Part shown: positions 42,828 through 50,945 of the stretch, in pieces
Layout: each line of letters opens with the position of its first letter
Numbering within the stretch: position 1 is the first letter of the stretch
Assembly (NCBI GenBank): GCA_964569245.1
Contig: CAZMTK010000011.1
Location: forward strand, 9,041 to 73,040
Source: JAAYTY01 sp964569245
GTDB lineage: Bacteria > Fermentibacterota > Fermentibacteria > Fermentibacterales > Fermentibacteraceae
Direction: 5' to 3'
DNA: 64,000 nt
Notes under the pieces: generated by a model
Database searches by the model: none
What the model was told of the DNA's origin: nothing
The model's input: the letters and a program-made list of their open reading frames with translations, nothing else
Program-made: the position numbers and the translations under genes

Positions 42828-45722
42828 TCAGCCGATACTTCCCAGACACTCCGAAAGAGCCTGCATCCTATAAGGCTTCTGAAGAAACGCCGCCACGTCC
42901 CTGCCGGAAAACCTGGCCGACATCTCCTGCTCGTCGTATCCGCTCGATACGATCACCGGCAGATCGGCCCTGATGCTCCTTATCTGCTGGAAGACCTCGT
43001 CCCCGTCCATCCCCGGCATGGTCATGTCGAGGATCGCCGCCTTCAGAGCAGCCCCGGCGGGTCCCCTCAGCGCTTCGAGCGCCCCCGTGCCGTCGGATGC
43101 GGTCAAGACCTCGTAGCCCAGTCTCTCGAGCATCGCTCTGCCGACGGACAGAACAGCCTGGTCGTCATCCACGAGCAGGACGGTTCCGCTCCCGCCTCTG
43201 CGGTCCGCAGGCGGCAGCGACGGCGCTGCCGAGGGAACTCCCCTCGCGGAGGGCAGGAGCACCTTGAAGGTCGAACCTCTCCCGGGCTCGCTGTAGACCT
43301 TCACCGCCCCCTTGTGGCCGCGTACTATCCCCAGCACCGCGGCCAGCCCCAGCCCCCTTCCCGTGAACTTCGTCGTGAAGAAGGGGTCGAAGATGCGGTT
43401 CTTCGTCTCCTCGTCCATGCCGCAGCCGGTGTCCGACACTTCGACAAAGACGTATTCGCCTTCCGCCAGATCGTCGTCGAGGTGGACGCTTCGCAGGTAT
43501 TCCACGTCGCACATCACGCAGCCGGTCGAGATCGAGATCTGGCCCTGGCTGTCTCCTATCGCGTCGGAAGCGTTGATGATGAGGTTCATGACCACCTGCT
43601 GGATCTGAACGGGATCCGCCAGCACGGGTGGAAGGTGCTTCGCGCACCTGTACCTTATGGCGGTCTTCCTCGATATGGAGACCTCCAGGATGTGAGCCAT
43701 CTCCGTCACGAGGTCCGAGAGGTCCAGCCTCTTCATCTGCAGGCGGCCCCTCCCGCTGTAGGCCAGCATCTGGTTGCACAGGTCCGCGGCCCTGCGGCTG
43801 GCCCTCACGATCTCCTCGACCAGCGGCCTGGCTGGAGACAGGTCCGAGAGCTCGTCGAGAGCTATGTCCGCGTTTCCGAGTATGGCCACGAGCAGGTTGT
43901 TGAAATCGTGCGCTATCCCGCCCGCGAGCACGGCCAGGCTCTCCAGCTTCTGAGCCTGGAGCATCCTCTGCTCGAGCTTCCGCCTCTCCTCCGCGCCTGC
44001 CACCTCCAGAGTCACGTCCTTTCCGGCTCCGAGCACGCGGACGATCCTTCCGCTCGACGGATCCCGGACCGGTCTGGCGGTGACTCTGAACCAGAGCGTG
44101 TCTCCGCTCTTTGAGAGCACCCTGAACTCGAAGTTCTCCGAGGAGCCCTTCTCCAGCATCGCGGATACCTGCTCGCTGACGCGCCGCAGGTCGCCGGGGT
44201 GCACGACGCTCAAGAGCCCGCCCATAGCGTCACGCTCCTCGGGAGAATACCCTGTGACCCTGTTGTACGAGTCGGTGACCCACTCCCTGGCAAGAACGCC
44301 GTCTTCGCCGAGGCTCATGCTGAACGCGAAGTCGCTTATTGACTCGGAGATCGTCCGGTATCGCTCCTCGCTCTCCCTGAGCGCGGACTCGGCCTTCCTC
44401 CTCTCGGACACGATGAGCAGGTGGGCGGCCTGGTCGGCGAGCTCCCCGGCGAAGGCGGACTCGTCGTCGAACCAGTTCCTCGGCGATCCCGTGTGCTCGA
44501 GAACGAGGAATCCGACCGTCCTGCCCTCGATGATCACAGGCGCGGCGATCAGCGAGGATATCCCGCAAGGCTCCAGGTAGGAGGTCAGGAGCTCGCATGT
44601 GCGCTCGTCGCAGAGCGCATCCGAGACGTCTATGACCCTGCTTCCGGACAAGGCCCTGAAGAAGCGCGGGAATGCTTCGGGGGACAGCACCGGAGGGCTG
44701 GCGATCATGCACGAGGCTCCGGCGCAGACGACCGGGGAAAGCGCCGTGCAGTCGTCCTGTCCGGAGGACATCCAGATGCGGGCGCCTGCTGCGCCGATAG
44801 CCCTTCTTCCCTCCTCGGCTATCCTCTCCAGTCCCGGGAGGGGATTTCCAGAAGCGGACACCAGGCTTCTCGCGAGGTCGAGTATGGTCTTCTGGTGAAG
44901 ATCCAGCCTGGCAAGGCGGTCCTTCTGCTCCCGCTCCTGTCTGGAACGGTACGTGAGGTCTACCACGCTCGCGAACGCGCCCTTGAAACGGCCCCTTGAA
45001 TCGAATATGGGCGTGGCCGAGATGAGCACCTCCACCGTCTGCCCGTCGTGCCCGAGCATGCAGGTCTCGTATCGTTCCGAGAGCCCCTGCCTGCGGGCCT
45101 CGAAATGTGCCTCCTGCCTCTCCCTCCACTCCGGATGGATCAGCGAGAGCCAGGGGATGCCGACGAGCTTCCTCGGGGAGGTTCCCAGCATCGCGGCGAG
45201 AGAGGGGTTCACGTAGCTCACAAGGAACTTTTCGTCAACGGCCAGTACGCCCTCCAGGGCGGATTCAACGAAGAGCCTGAACTCCCTTCCCGCCTGCCGC
45301 AGCCTGTCCCTCTCGCGGGTCTGTCCGCTGATGTCACGCGAGACGACCAGGTAGTGGCTTTCCCCCGGGGAGAGCTGAACCGGAGCCATCGTGACCTCGG
45401 CATCGAAGTCAGAGCCGTCGGGCCTGCGATGCCTGTGCACCGCGCTCATCGTTCGACCGGATGCCAGCACCTTCTCCAGCATGCAGTTCACGCTGTTGCA
45501 GCCTGCGTCGTCGTCGCTTCCGTGAAGGGCTTCGCTGCACAGCATCCCCTCCAGGCGGCGTGCGGTTCTTGGGGCCGAATCTTCTCCGGTGGAGGCTCTG
45601 TTCGCGAACACGACCCTCCTGGAGGAGTCCAGTATGACTACCATATCTGGGATCGAATCGAGGGCGGTCCTGAAGCCCCTGTCGAGGAACCGCGGGCGCT
45701 GTCTCCTGCGGGACGGCTCCAA
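42828..45722 (-). CDS. Hybrid histidine kinase, PAS-PAS-GAF-PAS plus receiver
   Basis: A 964-aa soluble kinase. PAS 1 (about 15-130) has Cys residues in CSEALHGSDDDAGCNSVNC. PAS 2 is at about 145-265, a GAF-like region at 280-440 (ISSLIAAPVIIEGRTVGFLV) and PAS 3 at 450-575. The H-box is GGIAHDFNNLLVAILGNADI, with HATPase boxes LIINASDAIG, DTGCGMDEE and GRGLGLAAVLGIV. The receiver has Asp in ILDMTMPGMDG and Lys in LQKPYR. The kinase core is closely similar to that of 37537-39891, so the two are paralogues. The start is TTG 45722 with AGGAGGG upstream. Confidence 0.92.
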   Translation of the reverse strand: MEPSRRRQRPRFLDRGFRTALDSIPDMVVILDSSRRVVFANRASTGEDSAPRTARRLEGMLCSEALHGSDDDAGCNSVNCMLEKVLASGRTMSAVHRHRRPDGSDFDAEVTMAPVQLSPGESHYLVVSRDISGQTRERDRLRQAGREFRLFVESALEGVLAVDEKFLVSYVNPSLAAMLGTSPRKLVGIPWLSLIHPEWRERQEAHFEARRQGLSERYETCMLGHDGQTVEVLISATPIFDSRGRFKGAFASVVDLTYRSRQEREQKDRLARLDLHQKTILDLARSLVSASGNPLPGLERIAEEGRRAIGAAGARIWMSSGQDDCTALSPVVCAGASCMIASPPVLSPEAFPRFFRALSGSRVIDVSDALCDERTCELLTSYLEPCGISSLIAAPVIIEGRTVGFLVLEHTGSPRNWFDDESAFAGELADQAAHLLIVSERRKAESALRESEERYRTISESISDFAFSMSLGEDGVLAREWVTDSYNRVTGYSPEERDAMGGLLSVVHPGDLRRVSEQVSAMLEKGSSENFEFRVLSKSGDTLWFRVTARPVRDPSSGRIVRVLGAGKDVTLEVAGAEERRKLEQRMLQAQKLESLAVLAGGIAHDFNNLLVAILGNADIALDELSDLSPARPLVEEIVRASRRAADLCNQMLAYSGRGRLQMKRLDLSDLVTEMAHILEVSISRKTAIRYRCAKHLPPVLADPVQIQQVVMNLIINASDAIGDSQGQISISTGCVMCDVEYLRSVHLDDDLAEGEYVFVEVSDTGCGMDEETKNRIFDPFFTTKFTGRGLGLAAVLGIVRGHKGAVKVYSEPGRGSTFKVLLPSARGVPSAAPSLPPADRRGGSGTVLLVDDDQAVLSVGRAMLERLGYEVLTASDGTGALEALRGPAGAALKAAILDMTMPGMDGDEVFQQIRSIRADLPVIVSSGYDEQEMSARFSGRDVAAFLQKPYRMQALSECLGSIG

Positions 45723-45858
45723 GGAACCCTCCTTGCTGCGGGTCTGGGTCGGGAGATTTTATCACAACCCCGGGCGGAGGTCCAGTTCCCATGGGTTCCG
45801 GACCTTGACACGGACCGGTATTTGAGGAAACCTATCCCGTTCCTTGAAAGGAGGGGTC

Positions 45859-46269
45859 ATGACAGGTCTCGTACCGCTCGCGCTCGCAACGCTCGTTTCC
45901 TTCGGGCTCCCGGAAACGCCGGACGTACCAGGGGTTCCTGATCTTCCGGAATTGGACATACCAGGCATTCCCGTTCTCGAGGAGGTCGCCTCCGAGCTGG
46001 ACGGGCTCTCGGCATCCCTCGACGGGCTGGAGGGCCTGATACCGGATGTCGCCCTGCTCGACGAGGCTTCGACGAGGCTGCGCGAGCTGAACGATCTGGA
46101 TCCGGAGGTGGCCGCCCTCGTAGAGGATCTGGAGGCCTACAGGGCCGAGATCGTGGCCGCCCGTGACAGGCTTGCGTCGGCGGTGGCGGAGATAGACTCC
46201 AAAACGGCCTCCATACGCGAACGCGTGGAAGGCGTGAGGGAGGAGCTCCAGGCTCTCACCGGGGAGTAG
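45859..46269 (+). CDS. Small exported coiled-coil protein
   Basis: ATG 45859 is preceded by AAAGGAGGGG. The 136-aa protein has a signal-like start (MTGLVPLALATLVSFGLPET), a short Pro-rich stretch with alternating PDVPGVPDLPELDIPGIP, then about 95 residues of acidic heptad-rich helix (LEAYRAEIVAARDRLASAVA). No membrane helix follows, so it is probably periplasmic. A TTG upstream in frame would read through the Shine-Dalgarno and is rejected as start. No family is recognised. It is divergent from the hybrid kinase gene. Confidence 0.6.
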   Translation: MTGLVPLALATLVSFGLPETPDVPGVPDLPELDIPGIPVLEEVASELDGLSASLDGLEGLIPDVALLDEASTRLRELNDLDPEVAALVEDLEAYRAEIVAARDRLASAVAEIDSKTASIRERVEGVREELQALTGE

Positions 46270-46280
46270 CGCGGCTGCGC

Positions 46281-46718
46281 TCAGCCTGTGCGCGGCGCGG
46301 TCTGCAGGCGGCACCACGCGTACAGGGAGTCGTACATCTCGTACTGCCTGTCGATGCTGGCATAGTCGTCGGGATAGCGCAGGCTGAAACCCTCGGCCAT
46401 CGCTGCCAGCCCGGCAGATGCTGGATGCAGCGCTCCGGTCCCGGTGACCGCGCCTCTGACGATCTCAGCCATCAGCGCCAGTGCGGGTTCTTCCAGCCCG
46501 TAGCGCTCGATCAGGGCGTCGAAGGTGCACATGTCGCCGCGACGTCCCAGATCGGCTCCGGGAGCGTCGAACGGTATGGCTCCCTCGTCGACGGACACCG
46601 AATCCACCTGGGAGGCGGGCACGAAGAGGAACTCGGCCTCGGAGTCGATGAACCTCGCGATGAGCCATGGGCAGGCGACCCTGTCGATCCTGACCTGCGA
46701 GCGGGTAACCCAGAGCAT
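46281..46718 (-). CDS. ChrB C-terminal-domain protein (chromate-resistance family)
   Basis: A 145-aa protein matching the C-terminal domain of ChrB: WVTRSQVRIDRVACPWLIAR, FIDSEAEFLFVP, then GDMCTFDALIERYGLEEPAL and EMYDSLYAWCR. The N-terminal ChrB domain is absent, as in many stand-alone members, and no chrA transporter lies in the window. Conserved Asp, Cys and His-like positions suggest metal binding, but the family's reaction is not well defined. GGGAGG precedes ATG 46718. Calling it chromate resistance here would go beyond the evidence. Confidence 0.8.
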   Translation of the reverse strand: MLWVTRSQVRIDRVACPWLIARFIDSEAEFLFVPASQVDSVSVDEGAIPFDAPGADLGRRGDMCTFDALIERYGLEEPALALMAEIVRGAVTGTGALHPASAGLAAMAEGFSLRYPDDYASIDRQYEMYDSLYAWCRLQTAPRTG

Positions 46719-46772
46719 TCGAACCTCCCTGCTCCGACCGCGGCCCGCACGGGGCGGTGCGCCGGAATCGGT

Positions 46773-47270
46773 TCACGAGATGACGGACGATGACCTGCAG
46801 TCCGATTCTACGAGCCAGAAGGGCTTCCGTCTCCTCGTCCAGGTCGCGGACCGCGACTTCACGAGAGAGTAGTACCTCCTGTAGGCCGCTACGGCGTCTC
46901 CCGGCACTCGGAACTCGGCGGGCATGGCCTGGGCGAAGCATGTGAGACCGTTGTCGGGCATGGATGGCCGGGGCAGACAGCGCATGACGTTGCCTGCAGC
47001 GTGATCTTCAGCCCGGCGGAAACGGTACCTGTACTCGCGGTTCAACGCCATTCCGAGCCGCTTGAGCCAGATCCAGTTGGAGAGGGAGCTCCCGGCCCAG
47101 ATCACGCATGGATGCTTCGCATGAGTCGGCCTGTACGGAGCCTGGATGCCCATCCCGTGGAGGACCGTGCAGAGAATCTGGGCCGATTCCAGTGTCATCT
47201 TGACGACGTGGCGGTCGGAGTGAAACCGGGCGCAAGCGGATGCGTCTGTGTCCAGAACGAAGATGTTCAC
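46773..47270 (-). CDS. Conserved protein of a phage and bacterial family, unknown function
   Basis: A 165-aa protein with the pattern FHSDRHVVKMTLESAQILCT then PTHAKHPCVIWAGSSLSNWI and FAQAMPAEFR with YYSLVKSR. I recall this layout from a conserved family in phages and bacteria without assigned function. The conserved His, Lys and Glu near the N-terminus could form an active site. The start is GTG 47270, overlapping the cyclase gene stop (GTGA). Coupling to a signalling gene may be accidental. I cannot name a role. Confidence 0.6.
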   Translation of the reverse strand: MNIFVLDTDASACARFHSDRHVVKMTLESAQILCTVLHGMGIQAPYRPTHAKHPCVIWAGSSLSNWIWLKRLGMALNREYRYRFRRAEDHAAGNVMRCLPRPSMPDNGLTCFAQAMPAEFRVPGDAVAAYRRYYSLVKSRSATWTRRRKPFWLVESDCRSSSVIS

Positions 47271-50200
47271 TCTGCGTGATCCCCCCCGACGCAGCCCCTC
47301 GATGCTTGTGCTTCCAGCAGCGACCTCTTCTGCGGAGTGCTCCCCAGGAACCTGTCTCTCGAGGCGGGGTCGCGAATTGACTCAGCCCTTCCGGTCAGAG
47401 CTGAGCAGGCGGCCTCCAGAACCCTGGACGCGGGCGAGCCGGGCACGGCGCTCAGGACTTCGAAAACGGCGAGATACGCCCTGAAAGGGTCTTCCACCTC
47501 GTCGAGGGATCCGCCCGATTCGATGAAGCTGCTGACGCTCATCGCGAGAGCTTCGGCCTTCTTCTGGTCTCCCGCAGCCATCGCCGCCCGCGCAGCCCCG
47601 GCCAGGGCCTCCATCTCCAGATGGCTGGACCCGATCGCCCCCAGGATGCCTGCGGCCCTTTCGTAGAGGCTTTCCGCCTCGGAGGGCCTCCCGCTCTCCA
47701 GCATCATGTGCCCCCGCTTGGCGAGGGCGATGCCGAGCAGGGACCTGTCACCGGTCTCTTCGCAGATCGAGACGACCCTGTCGCTGCACGCCAGGGCTCC
47801 CTGCAGGTCTCCGGCTCGCAGGAGGGTGAGGCTCATGTTGTCGAGCGTGTTCGCCTCGTAGGACCTCACTCCCATCGAGATGCAGGCTCGCGCAGATTGC
47901 TCGAAGTGTTCGATGGCGAGATCGTATTCGCCGGTCTCCGAAGCCAGGACGCCCAGGTTGTTGAGAACTGTGGCCTCCCCCAGCCTGTCGGCCAGCACCG
48001 AATAGATGCGGCGCGCCTCTGCGAACGCCTCCCCTGCCGAGGGCAGGTCTCCCCTTGCCTGGAGCGCCAGTCCGATGGCTACCAGCGAATGGGCCTCGCC
48101 GCGCCTGTCTCCGGTCTGACGGTCGAGCTCGAGGGACTGCTCGAAGCACGAACTGGCTGTGGTGCTGTCGCCCCTGTCCATCGCCAGGAGCCCCAGGTTG
48201 TGGAGCGCGCAGCCCTCTCCCCTGGCGTCACCGGCCTCCCGGAAGGCTCTCATGGCCTGCCTGTAGAGCCTTTCGGCCTCCTCGTAATCGCTCGTGTCGG
48301 CGCAGTAGTTCCCCAGGTGGAGGAGCAGCCGGGCCTCGTCACCCGGAAGACCCTGCTCGCGAGCCAGCTCGAGACCGCGCAGTACGTCGTCTAGCACGTC
48401 TCTGTGTTCGGACAGGCTCTGAAGGCTGGAAGCTATCCCGATGCAGGCAGCGACCTCCAGCCTTGTGTCGCCGATCTCCCCCGCGAGCCGAAGAGCCTCG
48501 CGCGCGAGCTCTGCGCTGCGGCGGTAGTCGTTCGTCAGCGCCGCCAGCCCCGAGCGCCGGAGCAGGACCTGGGCCCTCCCCCCGGCATCGAGCGAGGGTG
48601 CGAGAGCCTCCAGAGCCTCGACATCCCTTTTCTGACGCTCCCTGTCGCCTGTTATCTCGTGGATCCTGGACAGCGCCACCAGGAGCCTCGAGGCTGCGAC
48701 CGGATCGCCATCGCGAAGAAGAGCGAGAGCCTTGGAATAGCAGGATTCAGCCTCGGCGTTGGAGAATCTCGAGGCGGCGCAGGCCCCCGCCCTCTCGTAG
48801 AGGGAGCCTGCCTCGGAATCCCTCCCGGCCTTCTCGAGATGCTCCGCCGCGAGCGTGGCCAGCTCGTCGAGCCTTCCCGAGGCACTGCCCATGATCCAGT
48901 CCGCCGCGCAGGAATGGAGCCGCCGCCTGTCCTTCTTGAGCACGCTGTCGTAGACGGCCTCCCTGAGGAGCGAGTGTCTGAAGGAATACTCGGCTGCTCC
49001 GGGAATGGCGCTCACCGGGAGCAGTGAGACGAGGCCGCGCTCCTCGAGTCTCTCAAGGCCTTCTCCTACGGAGACTCCGCAGCAGTGGCCCATGGATTCC
49101 AGCGCACCGTCCCAGAACCTCGCCCCTACGACAGATGCTCGCTGGAGAAGGTTGCGCTCGCCGGCGGGCAGGCGGTCGAACCTGGCCTGGAGCACGGATG
49201 CCAGGCTTCCGGGGACTCTGAGGCTGGCGGCCTTCTCTCCGTCCGTTCTCCAGCAGCCTTCGGAGCAGCTCAGCACCCCGTCGTCCATAAGCATCCTCAC
49301 GAGCTCCTCGAGGTAGAACGGATTGCCGTCGGCAGCCGAGATCACGGCGGCCCGGGTCTCCGAGGGCATCCGATCCACGGTGAGGCCCATGCCGTCGAGC
49401 AGGCTCCCGGAATCCTCCACTCCCAGCGGGTCGAGACGGATAGTCGCTGGAACATCCGTGCCGGAGCCCCAGTCACCCCTCCTCTCGAAGAGAGAGGGGC
49501 GGGCGGTGCAGACTACCAGCATGCCCAGGCCGCGCGTGTCGCGGACCACCTGTTCGATGGCGTCCAGCGAGCTCTCGTCTGCCCAGTGTATGTCCTCGAG
49601 GAGGAGGAGAAGGCGCCTCGAAAGCGAAAGCCCCTGGAAGTGCATCCCGAGGTACTGCAGGGCTCTCTCGCGAAGCTGCCTCGGATCGGGCTCCCTCCCC
49701 CCGCCGCCCAGCACTCCGGCCAGAGCAGGGCTCGAAGCGAAGTCGTATCCCAGGAACTGCCCTATGAAGTGGGCCCTTTCCAGGTCTGCTCTGTCGCCGC
49801 CCGGTGCGAACCTCCTCTCCAGTTCGGAGCGCAGCGACTCGTCAGTCCGCGAGCCGCCTGCAGGCTGCATTCCGAACAGGTCTCTGAGCAGCGCGCAGGG
49901 TGAGTCCTGCATGGATTCATCGGCCCTTCCCCGCATGACTGCCAGGGAAGGCATCGCATCGGAAAGCCATTCCTCGAACTCGGCCAGAAGGCGAGACTTG
50001 CCGATGCCGGCCTCTCCTACGACCGTGACGAGCCCGCCTTCAGGTCCGAGCACCATGTCTCTGAGGGCGGCGAGCTGGTCTTCCCTGCCCACCATCGGAG
50101 CCCTCACTCCTTCGATCCCTCGCCCGGCGGATCTCCACGATCTCGGGGCCGGACGGATCGCCATGCAGGCCAGGACGGGTTCCTTCTTGCCCTTCACTTC

Positions 50201-50836
50201 GAGCTCCATGAATGGGCCTGTCACGAACAGGCCCCTTACGAGGGAGTGCGTCGAAGCCGACATCAGGACGCCGCCTACCGGGGCGGCATGCTGCAGACGC
50301 GAAGCGAGGTTCACCGCATCTCCCATGACGGTGAACTCCCTGGTCGAGGCGACCTCGCCGAGGAGGACCGGGCCGGTGTTGATCCCGATCCTCATGCCCA
50401 TGCTCCTGCCTTCCGCGGAGGAAAAACCGGCAAGGGCGGACTGGATCTCGAGGGCGCACCTGACAGCCCTCTCCGGATCGTCCTCTCTCGAGCCCTCCGC
50501 CCCCCATACGGCGACGACCTCGTCTCCGATGTGCTTGTCTATTGAGCCTCCGCTCGATCTGATGATGCCGTCAACCAGGGACCACAGCCTGTTCACGAGA
50601 TCGGTCAGATCCTCCGCGTCCATGGTTTCCGAAAGCGAGGTGAAGCCCGAGACGTCTGCGAACATCACGGTGAGGATCCTCCTGCTCGGCTCCTGGGCTT
50701 CGAGTGCGCGGATCTTCTCCCTCAGAGCGGCGATGGCGCTGTCGGCAGCCTCGTCGCCCAGGAGGCGACGCCCGGCCTCGATACGCTCCACGGCCTCGAC
50801 TAGCTTCCTGTACTCTCCGTTGTCCCCCTGCGCCAT
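47267..50836 (-). CDS. Class III nucleotide cyclase with AAA/NACHT-like ATPase and TPR repeats
   Basis: An 1189-aa soluble protein. The cyclase domain (about 52-230) keeps both metal Asp residues (Asp61 in FADVSGFT, Asp105 in HIGDEVVAVWG). It also keeps Lys101 and Asp173, which select adenine, and the transition-state pair Asn176 and Arg180 in DAVNLASR. It should therefore make cAMP. An ATPase follows with Walker A GEAGIGKS at 274-281 and Walker B LLLLLEDIHWADESS, then winged-helix-like and many TPR-like repeats (about 690-1130, for example GEGCALHNLGLLAMDRGDST). This is the Cya/AAA/TPR type of large regulator. ATG 50836 has GGAGGAGAC upstream. Confidence 0.93.
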   Translation of the reverse strand: MAQGDNGEYRKLVEAVERIEAGRRLLGDEAADSAIAALREKIRALEAQEPSRRILTVMFADVSGFTSLSETMDAEDLTDLVNRLWSLVDGIIRSSGGSIDKHIGDEVVAVWGAEGSREDDPERAVRCALEIQSALAGFSSAEGRSMGMRIGINTGPVLLGEVASTREFTVMGDAVNLASRLQHAAPVGGVLMSASTHSLVRGLFVTGPFMELEVKGKKEPVLACMAIRPAPRSWRSAGRGIEGVRAPMVGREDQLAALRDMVLGPEGGLVTVVGEAGIGKSRLLAEFEEWLSDAMPSLAVMRGRADESMQDSPCALLRDLFGMQPAGGSRTDESLRSELERRFAPGGDRADLERAHFIGQFLGYDFASSPALAGVLGGGGREPDPRQLRERALQYLGMHFQGLSLSRRLLLLLEDIHWADESSLDAIEQVVRDTRGLGMLVVCTARPSLFERRGDWGSGTDVPATIRLDPLGVEDSGSLLDGMGLTVDRMPSETRAAVISAADGNPFYLEELVRMLMDDGVLSCSEGCWRTDGEKAASLRVPGSLASVLQARFDRLPAGERNLLQRASVVGARFWDGALESMGHCCGVSVGEGLERLEERGLVSLLPVSAIPGAAEYSFRHSLLREAVYDSVLKKDRRRLHSCAADWIMGSASGRLDELATLAAEHLEKAGRDSEAGSLYERAGACAASRFSNAEAESCYSKALALLRDGDPVAASRLLVALSRIHEITGDRERQKRDVEALEALAPSLDAGGRAQVLLRRSGLAALTNDYRRSAELAREALRLAGEIGDTRLEVAACIGIASSLQSLSEHRDVLDDVLRGLELAREQGLPGDEARLLLHLGNYCADTSDYEEAERLYRQAMRAFREAGDARGEGCALHNLGLLAMDRGDSTTASSCFEQSLELDRQTGDRRGEAHSLVAIGLALQARGDLPSAGEAFAEARRIYSVLADRLGEATVLNNLGVLASETGEYDLAIEHFEQSARACISMGVRSYEANTLDNMSLTLLRAGDLQGALACSDRVVSICEETGDRSLLGIALAKRGHMMLESGRPSEAESLYERAAGILGAIGSSHLEMEALAGAARAAMAAGDQKKAEALAMSVSSFIESGGSLDEVEDPFRAYLAVFEVLSAVPGSPASRVLEAACSALTGRAESIRDPASRDRFLGSTPQKRSLLEAQASRGCVGGDHAE

Positions 50837-50945
50837 GTCTCCTCCGCGGCTTCACGAAAAGCTCTGAGACAATACACCGGCGAAGCCGGCACGGCACAGG
50901 CGGGACGAGGCGTCTGCGGAGATGGCGGGGTGCCGCCGCCTCCTC

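Noticed and set aside
45723..45858. Sigma-70 promoter with TTGACA at 45805
   Set aside because: No acceptable -10 lies 16-19 bases downstream; the nearest TATCCC is 22 bases away.
46281..46718. Chromate-resistance operon
   Set aside because: Only a ChrB-domain protein is present, without ChrA, and neighbours are unrelated.
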